A stretch of 64,000 nucleotides of DNA from Candidatus Poribacteria bacterium (GCA_026702755.1 JAPPBX010000087.1:50140-114139), one strand, 5' to 3'; shown: positions 1 to 9,190, numbered from the stretch's first letter. A program made the numbers and translations. The notes: a model not told the origin generated them from the sequence alone.

Positions 1-1056
1 CATTTTTCTGATAGTGGAACACAATTGGCACTTGCAAACTCCTGCGAGATCCAAATCTGGAAAAAAGGTAATAATTCCGACGCGCACACGCCTTCAACCC
101 TTCATGGACACATCTCCACGGTGGATACGTTAGTCTTTTCGGCAGACGAAAAGACGCTCGCCTCTGCGTCTTGGGGTGACAATGTTCTTTTATGGGACAT
201 CACAAGTAAACGCTCGTACCATCCACAGAGTGAGAAATTACCTGCAAGCTCACATAATGTCTACCGATCTCCGAGTGGAAGACTCATTTCCATCAACGTA
301 TATGGAGACAACTTAAATGTGTTGGAGGTTGGTAAACGTGAACCGCTTGCTGAACTGACCGGATTGGAAGGGCAGTTGGGACGCGCCAAAGCATTCGCTC
401 CCACGGGACATCGGATCGCAAGCGCGGATCAAGACAACAACATACACATCTGGGAGTGCTCGGGCGGTGAAAGTTGGAAAAAGCATACCACGATCGTCAA
501 CGATGAGGAATTTACTTACGGGTTGTTGCACAGTCCAACTGGGTTGGCATTTAGTCCTGATGGAAAACGACTTGCAAGTATATCACGGTCACGGGATTGG
601 AAAGCCTGTTTGTGGGATGTTGACACCGGAAAACAGATTGCTGAACTCCCTTTAAAACCGCTAAGCGGCAGAACGTATCGTGGATATGACACCGGAATAG
701 CGTTTTCACCGCGTGGCGACATCATCGCTGGTGGTAAATGGGGTGAGATTGTGTTGTGGGACGCAACAGATGGTAAAACACTTAGAACACTCCCACAACC
801 CGAAGAAAGTCAAAGACCGATTACTTTATGCTTTTCACCGTGTGGCGAGTATTTGGCTTCCGGTGCTTGGTGGCAAGGCGGTTTGCAAAAGGTGCCTATC
901 CGCTTATGGGAGGTCGCAAGTGGTGAAAATATCGCAACTTTTTGGGGACATACTACTGATGTTCAGTGCTTCGCATTTTCGCAGGACGGCACCCTTCTCG
1001 TAAGCGGTGGACACGATGGGGCGATTTACCTTTGGGATCTGAAGCCTTATCTGTAG
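1..1056 (+). CDS. WD40 repeat protein, 5'-truncated by window edge
   Basis: The reading frame is open from base 1 and starts inside a WD repeat (HFSDSGTQLALANS), so the true start lies upstream. The TTG at 25 is not the start. About seven repeats can be counted from the blade ends (IQIW, LLWD, HIWE, CLWD, VLWD, RLWE, YLWD), enough for one seven-bladed propeller. Such propellers are protein-interaction scaffolds with no catalytic residues of their own. The last two repeats closely resemble the end of the next gene downstream, including the KVPI.LWEV and FWGHTTDVQ stretches. The two are therefore tandem paralogues. No signal peptide can be judged because the N-terminus is missing. Confidence 0.9.
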   Translation, partial: HFSDSGTQLALANSCEIQIWKKGNNSDAHTPSTLHGHISTVDTLVFSADEKTLASASWGDNVLLWDITSKRSYHPQSEKLPASSHNVYRSPSGRLISINVYGDNLNVLEVGKREPLAELTGLEGQLGRAKAFAPTGHRIASADQDNNIHIWECSGGESWKKHTTIVNDEEFTYGLLHSPTGLAFSPDGKRLASISRSRDWKACLWDVDTGKQIAELPLKPLSGRTYRGYDTGIAFSPRGDIIAGGKWGEIVLWDATDGKTLRTLPQPEESQRPITLCFSPCGEYLASGAWWQGGLQKVPIRLWEVASGENIATFWGHTTDVQCFAFSQDGTLLVSGGHDGAIYLWDLKPYL

Positions 1057-1075
1057 CACGTAAGGAGATGTCTTA

Positions 1076-2899
1076 GTGGAAGACCGAAAACTAACAATCC
1101 CAGCACCAGTCGGTGCCGGTGGAGATGATGTGACAACATGGGCACTTCCTGAAGGCGCGATCGCCCGATTGGAGCGCGGGGGTGTAGGTGACAAAGAATT
1201 CTCACCGGATGGACGCTATCTCGCTGTCGCAACGAAGATAGGGCTCTGGTGGTATGAAGTGGCGACGATGTCGCCTGTAGCACTCTGGGAAACAGAACGG
1301 GGAATGGTCTCCGGTATTGCCTTCTCAGTTAATGAAAAATGGATAGCCATTAGCAATTGGGATAAGGTTTTGAAGGTTTGGGACATTCAACGCGGGGTCA
1401 GTATTGTCCAGATAGAACTCTCGAACTTTCGGGATTCTTTTGCCTTTTCTCCCGATGCCCGTTGGCTTGCCATTAGCAACCGCGACACGGGTAACGTTGA
1501 ACTCCGAGAGCCAGAAACTGGTAAGATCGTCTCAACGTTGATTAGTGAAGCCGAAAAAGGTGGTGTGTTTAGGGGGATTACCTTTTCGCCAGATACACGT
1601 CTGCTTGCGTCCACAAGTCGTGACGACGCAAATGACGAGGTTGAATTCATAACAGTGTGGGATGTTAAAAGTGGTGAACGAATTGCCTGTCTCACAGGAC
1701 ACACCGGTTATATTTATAACCTCTGCTTTTCACCATGCGGTAGATTTCTTGCATCCGGTGGTGAAGAGGATGGTACAGTCCTCACCTGGAATGTTGGGAG
1801 TTGGGAACACATAAAAGCGTATACAGGTTACGGCAAATCTGACATGGTTCCCTCTTATTCGCCGGAGGGAGTGCTCCGCGTCGCAGCAGTATCTTATGAC
1901 GATGATACCGTCACAGTGTGGAACCTGGAAAACAACGAAAAACTTTACACTGCCGATTCTGAAGCATCTGTGGCGTTTTCGAGTGGTTCTCAACTGGCTT
2001 ACCAATACGGGCACGAATTTTTGGAAGTGTGGACGCTGGGTGACGCAAACCCACGCCGAACCGTCCAGACGCATATTTCATTCGTGGATACCTCTGAATC
2101 GCTGATATTTTCGCAGGACGGAAAGATAATAGTGGCGGAGTACAGATACGGTAGCGTCCTATTATGGGATATTGCAAGTAGACAGGCACGCCCAGCGATC
2201 CCAACAGAATCAGCAGCGAAGAATCAGCACATTCATGTCTCTTCCGCAGGAGAACTCTACGTTACCGGTATTCACAAAAACACCGTCACACTCTGGAAAG
2301 TTGGTAGTTGCGAGTCTCCAATTGCCGAATTTACCGGGAACAAACCTGCGCGTGTGGCTGCATTTACACCGATAAACAGTAAGTTAGCATCAGCACACGA
2401 AGGCGGTAACTTAATAGTATGGGATGTGCGAAGTAGAGACAGGCTACATGCGTTCAGGCATCCACTCCAGACACCAACCGATGATTCTGATCAGGTTGGG
2501 AAACTGATGTTCAGTCCAGATGGAAAACTCCTCATAAGTGACGCTCAATATGGACCAAATGTCCGACTCTGGGATGTGGAACGTGGCGAAGAGATACAAG
2601 AATTTCCAAGCGATGAATTCTGGGACATCGAAATGTTTTCTCCCTGTGGACGGTACCTTGTTGGCAGTGCCGGGAAAAACATTATCTTGTGGGATGTCAA
2701 ACGTCGCGAGGTTCTGACGAAACTCCCTTTTCTGTGGGCATCTGAGTTCGCCTATTCTCCGTGTAGTTCATATTTAGCGTGTGGTGGGGAAGACCCGGAA
2801 GGTATTTTGTTATGGGATCTCAAACGCTGTGAAATCTATAAGCGATTACTACTGCCGGAGGGGGGTCAGGATGTGCATTCGTTGAGATTTTCGGACTGA
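1076..2899 (+). CDS. WD40 repeat protein interrupted by in-frame TGA
   Basis: GTG start with AAGGAG at 1062-1067, 19 bases after the previous stop, so probably cotranscribed. The 607 residues hold about 13 WD repeats after an N-terminal ALPEGAIARLERGG motif, which is shared with the WD40 gene at 6055. There is no signal peptide. The frame stops at TGA 2897-2899 inside a repeat, yet it stays open for 71 more codons that complete two further blades (see next feature). With that tail there would be 15 blade ends, close to two seven-bladed propellers. The stop falls where sister repeats have Cys in FSPCG, so one base change from TGT or TGC explains it. Either the protein is truncated or the gene is a recent pseudogene. 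Confidence 0.85.
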   Translation: MEDRKLTIPAPVGAGGDDVTTWALPEGAIARLERGGVGDKEFSPDGRYLAVATKIGLWWYEVATMSPVALWETERGMVSGIAFSVNEKWIAISNWDKVLKVWDIQRGVSIVQIELSNFRDSFAFSPDARWLAISNRDTGNVELREPETGKIVSTLISEAEKGGVFRGITFSPDTRLLASTSRDDANDEVEFITVWDVKSGERIACLTGHTGYIYNLCFSPCGRFLASGGEEDGTVLTWNVGSWEHIKAYTGYGKSDMVPSYSPEGVLRVAAVSYDDDTVTVWNLENNEKLYTADSEASVAFSSGSQLAYQYGHEFLEVWTLGDANPRRTVQTHISFVDTSESLIFSQDGKIIVAEYRYGSVLLWDIASRQARPAIPTESAAKNQHIHVSSAGELYVTGIHKNTVTLWKVGSCESPIAEFTGNKPARVAAFTPINSKLASAHEGGNLIVWDVRSRDRLHAFRHPLQTPTDDSDQVGKLMFSPDGKLLISDAQYGPNVRLWDVERGEEIQEFPSDEFWDIEMFSPCGRYLVGSAGKNIILWDVKRREVLTKLPFLWASEFAYSPCSSYLACGGEDPEGILLWDLKRCEIYKRLLLPEGGQDVHSLRFSD

Positions 2900-3112
2900 G
2901 GGCAATACCTGGCATTCGGGGCTGCTTGGAAAGCAGGGATGGAAAAGGTGCCTATCTGCTTATGGGAGGTTGGGACCGGTAAGCATATTGTCACATTCTG
3001 GGGGCATACAACAGACGTGCAAGCAGTCGCCTTTTCACCGCATAATGAACTTTTGGCAAGTGCGAGTTTTGATGGATCTATTCTTCTCTGGGATTTGACA
3101 CCATATCTGTAG
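2900..3112 (+). pseudogene. Cut-off C-terminal end of the WD40 gene
   Basis: This is in the same frame as the gene at 1076 and directly after its TGA. It reads GQYLAFGAAWKAG, then KVPICLWEV, FWGHTTDVQAVAFSP and ends ILLWDLTPYL before TAG at 3110-3112. It matches the last 70 or so residues of the protein ending at 1056 almost position by position. There is no start codon with a ribosome site of its own, so it is the orphaned 3' part of the upstream gene unless the TGA is read through or is a sequencing error. Confidence 0.8.
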
Positions 3113-3462
3113 TCCATTTAGGAAGGTTAATATGAAATATAGTCACATCTACAATCATCCACATACCAAAGAAAGCACGATTGCCTGAAGATTAATAACT
3201 TAATTGGGTAGTGTGTGGTGTTAATTGTCTGAACCAAGATTTACAGGATTAGAGGATTTACAAGATTACAGATACGCCTTGATTGAAACTGTCCTTGATA
3301 GAATCATCAAAACCAGTCAGTGATAGAGGCATGACTAAATGTGTTTGGGTGTAAAAAACGTGACTTTTTTCTCGTTTCGGTGTATGCTATTATTTCAACG
3401 CCATAAAACCAACGCGTCCCGGTTAGATAATGACTGTGGCGCGCCCGATGAGGACATAAGAA
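3113..3462. other. Intergenic region with a short dispersed repeat
   Basis: No recognisable gene. An 18-codon frame at 3132 (MKYSHIYNHPHTKESTIA) has a good AGGAAGG site, but it is too short to interpret and may be a gene remnant. Bases 3223-3273 form a degenerate direct repeat built of GGATTTACAGGATTA-like units. Downstream, 3341-3400 is T-rich and may carry the promoter of the kinase-like gene, but I could not fix clear -35 and -10 boxes. Confidence 0.5.
3223..3273. repeat. Dispersed GGATTTACAGGATTA-type repeat
   Basis: The sequence begins AATTGTCTGAACC and continues with two imperfect units, GATTTACAGGATTA and GGATTTACAAGATTA. The same 11-base lead (AATTGTCTGAA) starts another degenerate repeat at 54233. 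Similar spacer repeats are scattered through many bacterial genomes. Their role is not known to me. Confidence 0.5.
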
Positions 3463-4293
3463 ATGCCGAACCGGCACCCACTTCTGGATGTCAGAGAAAT
3501 TGATGTAGATATTGAAGTATATTTAGAACAGATAGGTGAAATCACATATCGGTTTCCGGTGTATGACTCAAGGGATCAGTCATTCCAGACAGTGGTGGAC
3601 TCCCAACGTTGGTTCGTCAAACACGGTAACACGGCACAAAATGTCCCGTGGCTCAAGCAAGCTGTTCGTTTTCATGCCGCTGTCCAGCACGAAGCAGTTC
3701 CTCAATTGCACAACGCTTTCACTACACCCGATGGATTCACACTGGTCTACGACTGGATAGATGGCGAGGGGCTGCGTCCGGAAAGGGAACTCCGTGCCGA
3801 TGAAGTCCATCCGCGGGACAGGTTTTGTGCGTTGCCAGCAGCTGAAATTATTGATGCGCTTAACGTCATATACGATGTCCACATCCTCATCGAAAAAAGA
3901 GGCTTCATCGCTGAAGACTTTTATGACGGCTCTATTATTTATAACTTTGAGAAGAAACAGGTCCATCTGTTCGATTTCGATTTCTATCATCCGGGACCTT
4001 TTATAAATGACCGAGGACGGTTATATGGCTCAAGCCGTTTTATGGCACCGGAGGAATTTCAGAAAGGCGAACGCATCGACGAAAGAACAAATGTCTTTAT
4101 GTTAGGGCGTACAGCGTTCGTATTTCTTGCTAACAACAGCGATGTCCGAAATAATTGGAAGGGAAGCGATGCTATGTGGCACGTCGCGAAAAAAGCGACA
4201 AATGTAGACAAACAGTTGCGATACCCATCCGTCCAAGAATTTGCTTCGGCGTGGCACACCGCGATTGCTAATGACTCAATTCTGATGGCTTGA
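3463..4293 (+). CDS. Serine/threonine protein kinase-like protein
   Basis: 276 residues, start ATG with GAGGA upstream. The protein has the layout of a small eukaryotic-type kinase. A Lys at about 53 (WFVKHG) stands where the ATP-binding Lys is expected. A hinge-like VYDWIDGEG lies near 95-103. A degenerate catalytic loop, AEDFYDGSIIYN, is at about 150-161. A DFG-like FDFDFYHPGPF follows near 170-180, then a clear APE-type segment, SRFMAPEEF. The glycine-rich loop and the HRD motif are not canonical, so activity is uncertain and it may be a pseudokinase. It has no membrane segment or sensor domain. It sits between WD40 genes and a PhyH dioxygenase gene, with no obvious operon partner. Confidence 0.75.
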   Translation: MPNRHPLLDVREIDVDIEVYLEQIGEITYRFPVYDSRDQSFQTVVDSQRWFVKHGNTAQNVPWLKQAVRFHAAVQHEAVPQLHNAFTTPDGFTLVYDWIDGEGLRPERELRADEVHPRDRFCALPAAEIIDALNVIYDVHILIEKRGFIAEDFYDGSIIYNFEKKQVHLFDFDFYHPGPFINDRGRLYGSSRFMAPEEFQKGERIDERTNVFMLGRTAFVFLANNSDVRNNWKGSDAMWHVAKKATNVDKQLRYPSVQEFASAWHTAIANDSILMA

Positions 4294-4375
4294 TTTGATC
4301 CAGACAGAATAAGAAACCGAGTAGATTCCCAGAGACACTGCGACTTCACCGAACACCATCATGGAATGAAATGGA

Positions 4376-5266
4376 ATGATGAACAGGAGGTCCATAGTTA
4401 AAAAAATGAAAAAAATTACTGACAACGAAATCCAATTCTTTAACGAAAACGGTTATCTTATTTTAAAACGGGTGATCCAGCCAGATGAACTCGCTGTTAC
4501 ACAAAGCGAAAGTCAACGGCTTATTGACGAAATTTTGGCAGGCGGACCGGCAGATGAATGGTGTAACCGTGGACCGGAACGGATTCCTTATTATCTGACC
4601 TATTTGCATTCCCATCCGAACGAATTCTCGCTGCGGTTACTTGGCCATCCGTTCATTGGGGATCTGCTGCACCGGATCATCGGACCCGATTTTATCCCAT
4701 GCTATGAATCCCTTGTTTTCAAACTGCCGAAACACGGTTCTTCCGTCCGGTGGCACAGGGATGGCAACGCAATCCGTGAGAACCACCCGATCTTCAATGT
4801 TGACATATATCTTGATGATTCGACCGTTGATAATGGGTGCGTTTGGGTCATTCCGAAAAGCCATCTCTGGGGAATTGAAGAGGCACAGGAGGTTATTGAG
4901 AGAGGCGAAGTCAATTTTGAACGAGAAGACGCAGTGCCTGCAGAGGTGGAACCGGGTGATATTTTACTTCACCATACTAAAGTCTTGCACGGCAGTAAAA
5001 TCAACACGAGTGATACACTTCGCCGAGTTATTTATTTCGATCAGCGGACACCACGGTGGAACGAGCAGTATAAATGGTGGCAATCGGAGTTTTTGACACA
5101 ACGGTGCAAAATGTATCAACGCGCGCTTCATGAACGCCGCACAAACCCGTATTCCTCCGACACCGAGCAGTTCGCTTACGAGGTGCCATCCGACATGCCA
5201 ACATGGGATCCAAACGACGATTTTGATCTGCGGATTCAGCACCGCGCTTATGCATATAAAGAATAA
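4376..5266 (+). CDS. Phytanoyl-CoA dioxygenase (PhyH) family protein
   Basis: An Fe(II)/2-oxoglutarate-dependent oxygenase of the PhyH superfamily; the substrate is not predictable. The iron triad is visible as WHRDG (His127, Asp129) and VLHGS (His205), with Arg216/217 placed for 2-oxoglutarate. The N-terminal stretch ITDNEIQFFNENGYLI is typical of the family, as is the length of about 290. Starts at 4376, 4379 and 4406 are possible. AGGAGG at 4385-4390 precedes the ATG at 4406 by 15 bases, and the family alignment favours 4406 (286 residues). The stop is 11 bases before the epimerase gene, so the two are probably an operon. A second PhyH gene lies at 39566. Confidence 0.88.
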   Translation: MMNRRSIVKKMKKITDNEIQFFNENGYLILKRVIQPDELAVTQSESQRLIDEILAGGPADEWCNRGPERIPYYLTYLHSHPNEFSLRLLGHPFIGDLLHRIIGPDFIPCYESLVFKLPKHGSSVRWHRDGNAIRENHPIFNVDIYLDDSTVDNGCVWVIPKSHLWGIEEAQEVIERGEVNFEREDAVPAEVEPGDILLHHTKVLHGSKINTSDTLRRVIYFDQRTPRWNEQYKWWQSEFLTQRCKMYQRALHERRTNPYSSDTEQFAYEVPSDMPTWDPNDDFDLRIQHRAYAYKE

Positions 5267-5277
5267 CAGAAAGGTCT

Positions 5278-6027
5278 ATGGTTAAAAATATGAACGTTCT
5301 ACTGATAGGTGGTTCGGGACACGTTGGAACCATGACGCTTCCGTATATGAAGAGCCATCACAATTTTCGGGTGCTTGACCTCAACCCGCCTAAAGATACC
5401 TCTGTAGATTATATCCAAGGATCCGTTACCGATCCGGACATCGTTCAGGAAGCGTTGAAAGGAATGGATACGTTTGTCTACATGGTGATGCTGCAACCGA
5501 CGAGCGATCGCTCCTCTGCCGCGGATTTCAGCGACATCGTCGCAAACTACGAGGTAAACGCAAAAGGGCTGCATATCGTTCTACATGCAGCAAAGGAAGC
5601 TGGCATCCAACACGCTGTCTATACAAGCACTTTCACTGTGCATGAACGGACGCGAAACAATTTTCCGTATGAAGATGTCGTGCCGCGGGATAATCCGGGT
5701 GTTTACGGATTAACCAAGGGTTTTGGTGAGCAGGTTTGTGAATACTTTGTGCGAGAACACGGCATGTCGCTCATCGCTTTGCGTATCACGGGTCCCTCTA
5801 CACGTGAACAGTGGCTTGAGCGTTATAACCAACCGAAAGATTCGTCAGTGCATATCTGGTGGACGGATGAGGAAGACTTAGCGAATGCGTATCTCGCGGC
5901 TATCTCGGTCGAACATGAAGGTTTTGACGCTTTTTTCATTGCGGGAGATCATGAACAGAAGGAGATTAATCTCTCAAAAGCGAAACGCTTGCTCGGTTGG
6001 GAACCCTTGACGCATACACGTGTGTGA
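5278..6027 (+). CDS. NAD(P)-dependent epimerase/dehydratase (extended SDR)
   Basis: The Rossmann motif GGSGHVGT is at residues 11-18, and the catalytic Tyr-Lys pair is at YGLTK (Tyr143, Lys147) with a Ser/Thr-rich YTSTFT upstream. At 249 residues it is somewhat shorter than usual for the family. It probably oxidises or epimerises a nucleotide sugar or a related small molecule, but the substrate cannot be read from the sequence. It lies 11 bases after the PhyH gene, which suggests a shared catabolic or modification step. An internal ATG at 5290 (MNVLLIGG) is an alternative start. Confidence 0.85.
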   Translation: MVKNMNVLLIGGSGHVGTMTLPYMKSHHNFRVLDLNPPKDTSVDYIQGSVTDPDIVQEALKGMDTFVYMVMLQPTSDRSSAADFSDIVANYEVNAKGLHIVLHAAKEAGIQHAVYTSTFTVHERTRNNFPYEDVVPRDNPGVYGLTKGFGEQVCEYFVREHGMSLIALRITGPSTREQWLERYNQPKDSSVHIWWTDEEDLANAYLAAISVEHEGFDAFFIAGDHEQKEINLSKAKRLLGWEPLTHTRV

Positions 6028-6054
6028 ACAGTTCTATAAATAGAGAGCCTCACA

Positions 6055-7944
6055 ATGAAAACGAAGTTACTTTCCATTTTTCTGACGCTTATTGTCATCC
6101 CAATTCCGCTTTTACCTAACACTTTCGCTCAAGACTATACGCAATGGGAGTTACCTGAGGGTGCTATCGCGCGACTGGGTAAAGGTGGAATCAATAAGAT
6201 TCAGTATTCTCCTGACAACAGGTTTTTGGCGGTAGCAAGTACTATCGGCATTTGGATCTACGATGCAGTTACGCTTCAAGAGGCACTCCTCTTTGCAGGA
6301 AATACGAATGGGATTAATTGTGTGTCGCTGAGTCCGGATGGACGCATTTTTGCTGTCGGCACCGGTCAGGTGCTCCAACTCTGGGATACCATCCTCGGCG
6401 AGCATCAGGCAACACTCACTGGGCATACGAATGGGATATTCGATGTCGTGTTCAGTTCAGATGGACAGACTATCGTAACTGGCAGCAGCGATGGTACGAT
6501 CCGCCTCTGGGACACACATACTGGAGAGCAGACAAAAACATTCGCAAAAGGTGTCAACTGGATTAACCGTGTCGCGCTGAGCCCGGATGGAAAAATAGTT
6601 GCCGGTGGCACCAATGATGGCTCCCTTAACATCTGGAACGTAACGACTGATGAACACAAGAAAACACTCACAGGGCATGAGCACTGGATTAATGCTGTCG
6701 CATTCAGTCTGGATGGGCAGACCCTCGTAAGTGGCGGCTATGACGGGAACATCCGAATGTGGGATGTAAACACAGGTGCACACAAGAAAACACTGACAAT
6801 GGATGGAATTGGCGATAGCATTGTGTTCAGTCCTTCTGGTCATATCTTCGCGACTGGAACTGCCGCTGGGAATATTCACCTCTGGGACGCAGAAACCGGT
6901 GAATACCAGAAAACACTCACTGGGCATCCCTGGGGTGCCAGTAGCGTCGCGTTTAGTCCGGACGGCAACACTATCGTTAGCGGTGGGGCTGGTAACATCC
7001 GCTTCTGGGATGTAATGACCGGTGAACACAAGAAAACAATCTTCGGTCACAGTGGTATGGTAAGAAGCATCGCGTTCAGTCCCGATGGCACTATCCTCGC
7101 AAGTGGGAATTACGATAGTACGGTCCGCCTCTGGAATACGACGACCGGTGAACACAAAATGACGTTCACTGGAAATACTTGGGACGTTCAGAGTGTGGCA
7201 TTCAGTCCCGATGACACCATCCTCGCAAGTGGGAATTATGATGGCAATATCCGCTTGTGGGACACGACGACCGGCAAACAGATAAGGATGCTTGAGGGTC
7301 ATACTGAAGGCATTTATAGCGTGGTGTTCAGTCCGGATGGGAAAACAATTGCCAGCGGAAGTGAGGACGACACGCTTCGTCTGTGGGATGTCCATACCGG
7401 CGAACACAAATTGATCCTCTCTGGACATGATGTCCATATCGATAAACAGATGCAGGATCACCCTGAACATGCTGAAGATGTTTACAGTGTAGCATTCAGC
7501 CCAGATGGAAAAACCCTCGCAAGTGGGCATCACGATGGAACGATACATCTTTGGGATGCCGATACGGGCAAGCATCAGACGGCACTCATTGGGCATACAT
7601 GGACGGTTTGGAGCGTTAGTTTCAGTCCCGATGGCAAGACCCTCGCAAGTGGGAGCGGGGACGATACGATCCACCTCTGGGACGTAGCTACCGGCAAGCG
7701 TCGGGTAAAGTTTGAACCTTTCGCAGGGACAGTTTTCAGCGTGGCATTCAGTCCTGATGGCAAGACGTTGGCGCATGGAAACGACAACAATACGATACAC
7801 CTCTGGAGTGTAGATACCCGCGAACCACCAAAGATCCTCACAGGGCATTCGCGGCGGGTCTGGCAGGTCGCGTTCAGTCCAGATGGAAAAACCCTCGCAA
7901 GTGGGAGTGGTGACGGCACGGTGCTGCTGTGGCGGCTGCGTTAG
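6055..7944 (+). CDS. Exported WD40 repeat protein, 14 blades
   Basis: A signal peptide is clear: MKTKLLS, a hydrophobic core, then a cleavage-like NTFAQ near residue 26. The mature part starts with ELPEGAIARLGKGGI, the same lead-in as the WD40 gene at 1076. About 14 repeats of the GHT..V.SVAFSPDGKTLASGS..DG.I.LWD type follow, enough for two seven-bladed propellers. The repeats are close copies of each other at DNA level (for example the AGTCC.GATGG.AA.AC segments). This suggests recent expansion or gene conversion. No enzyme domain is present. It is probably a periplasmic or surface scaffold. It has no C-terminal TTWGxIK tail, unlike other exported proteins in the window. Confidence 0.92.
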   Translation: MKTKLLSIFLTLIVIPIPLLPNTFAQDYTQWELPEGAIARLGKGGINKIQYSPDNRFLAVASTIGIWIYDAVTLQEALLFAGNTNGINCVSLSPDGRIFAVGTGQVLQLWDTILGEHQATLTGHTNGIFDVVFSSDGQTIVTGSSDGTIRLWDTHTGEQTKTFAKGVNWINRVALSPDGKIVAGGTNDGSLNIWNVTTDEHKKTLTGHEHWINAVAFSLDGQTLVSGGYDGNIRMWDVNTGAHKKTLTMDGIGDSIVFSPSGHIFATGTAAGNIHLWDAETGEYQKTLTGHPWGASSVAFSPDGNTIVSGGAGNIRFWDVMTGEHKKTIFGHSGMVRSIAFSPDGTILASGNYDSTVRLWNTTTGEHKMTFTGNTWDVQSVAFSPDDTILASGNYDGNIRLWDTTTGKQIRMLEGHTEGIYSVVFSPDGKTIASGSEDDTLRLWDVHTGEHKLILSGHDVHIDKQMQDHPEHAEDVYSVAFSPDGKTLASGHHDGTIHLWDADTGKHQTALIGHTWTVWSVSFSPDGKTLASGSGDDTIHLWDVATGKRRVKFEPFAGTVFSVAFSPDGKTLAHGNDNNTIHLWSVDTREPPKILTGHSRRVWQVAFSPDGKTLASGSGDGTVLLWRLR

Positions 7945-7966
7945 CACTGCCGAACGGCTCCGTAAT

Positions 7967-7995
7967 TTGACAAAAACCTCATTGCATGATACAAT
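7967..7995 (+). promoter_or_regulatory. Sigma-70 promoter upstream of sdh locus
   Basis: TTGACA at 7967-7972, a 17-base spacer, and TACAAT at 7990-7995. It lies 115 bases before the start of the SdhC-like gene and after the WD40 gene, so it is placed to drive the succinate dehydrogenase locus. Confidence 0.75.
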
Positions 7996-8109
7996 ATACT
8001 GAACATAAATCCAAGAAACTACACCAAAACAAGCGTGGTTACTTGTTGAACCACCTGTCCTAACCACAATCTTGTTCTATTTTTTTGTAAGGTAAGGAAA
8101 AAATCGTCT

Positions 8110-8922
8110 ATGACGCACGCAGAACTAACTTTAACGGAACGTCGCCCGTTTCAAACCCAACGCCGAGATACTTGGTGGTTACAACCTTTAGCTGTATTTA
8201 TCGGGTTGGGACTCTTCGTCCTTTACGGACTCTTTCGCGTTTTTGAAGGTGATCATTTCATTCATGGCCCCTACCTGTCCCCTCTCTACTCACCGGTGCT
8301 TTTCGGGACTGAAGGTGTCGCGCATAGCGTTGAGCACAGTTGGTTTGGTAAGATGCCGTCTTGGGTGCCAGGTTTCATTACTCCGGCAGTCCTGATTATG
8401 TGGATGCCACTCGGATTTCGCTTTACCTGCTACTACTATCGTGGCGCGTATTACAAAGCGTTTTGGGCAGACCCACCCTCTTGCACAGTGTCAGAGCCTC
8501 GCAATAATTATAGGGGCGAACACTCGTTTCCCTTGATTATACAGAATATCCATAGATATTTCCTTTATATCGCGCTCATCTTTCTCGGTATCCTCGCTTA
8601 CGATGTATGGAAAGCACTCTGGTTCGACGATGGGAATGGTGGAACGACTTTCGGTATTGGCATAGGCACTATCATTTTGGCAGGTAATGTCGTCCTTTTA
8701 GGGGGTTACACGCTTGGATGCCACTCTTTACGACACTTAGTCGGCGGTGGTATTGATTTGCTCTCCAAAGCACCCATTCGTCGGGGGGCATATAACTGTG
8801 TCAGTTGTTTAAATCATCGGCACATGCTCTGGGCATGGATGAGTCTCTGTTGGGTCGGTTTTTCCGATGTATATGTCCGTTTTATAGCACCGGCAATAGG
8901 TCAAGACTGGATTACATTTTAA
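8110..8922 (+). CDS. Succinate dehydrogenase membrane anchor (Sdh1-type, SdhC-like)
   Basis: 270 residues with about five membrane segments (near 24-44, 89-107, 147-165, 186-205 and 233-255). Motifs such as RRDTWWLQP, YLSPLYSP, YYYRGAYYKAFWADPPSC and FPLIIQNIHRYFLY match my memory of the single-subunit anchor encoded beside sdhA and sdhB in mycobacterial Sdh1 loci. Conserved His residues (QNIHRY, GCHSLRH, LNHRHM) could bind haem or line the quinone site. It would seat the SdhAB heterodimer in the inner membrane and pass electrons to quinone. It is followed by two unrelated genes before sdhA, which is unusual. Confidence 0.8.
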   Translation: MTHAELTLTERRPFQTQRRDTWWLQPLAVFIGLGLFVLYGLFRVFEGDHFIHGPYLSPLYSPVLFGTEGVAHSVEHSWFGKMPSWVPGFITPAVLIMWMPLGFRFTCYYYRGAYYKAFWADPPSCTVSEPRNNYRGEHSFPLIIQNIHRYFLYIALIFLGILAYDVWKALWFDDGNGGTTFGIGIGTIILAGNVVLLGGYTLGCHSLRHLVGGGIDLLSKAPIRRGAYNCVSCLNHRHMLWAWMSLCWVGFSDVYVRFIAPAIGQDWITF

Positions 8923-9190
8923 TAGGAGTTACAAATTTCCTCTTAAAATCCGCTGATAAAGGAGATTTAGGAGGTTAAATAACTAAAATATCTACTGTTT
9001 TGATAATATATCTTGCTTGTGGAGACAATGTGCCTAAATCCTGTTGGCTTATGTAGAAAGTATGTGCTACTGCTGTCACAAAGTCAATAAAAATGCAGGT
9101 TAAATTTACCATTAACATTTATTTTTAACATGAATTGTCCTGTTTACTTACAATTTTGAAAATGATCATATCAGTATGTATGGAGAATAC
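8923..9190. other. AT-rich intergenic region inside sdh locus
   Basis: About 270 bases, clearly more AT-rich than the flanking sdh genes. Two purine-rich GGAG-like tracts (8957-8975) resemble ribosome sites but no frame follows them. No hairpin with a T-run and no convincing promoter were found. Confidence 0.4.

Noticed and set aside
2897..2899. Selenocysteine reading of the TGA in the WD40 gene
   Set aside because: WD40 scaffolds have no known use for selenocysteine, I could not find a convincing SECIS hairpin just after the TGA, and the paralogue has ordinary Cys. Nonsense mutation or error is simpler.
6457..8067. 536-codon open frame on the minus strand
   Set aside because: It lies fully antisense to the WD40 gene at 6055 and follows from the repeated codon pattern of that gene. 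It has no ribosome site, and its product shows only mirrored repeats.
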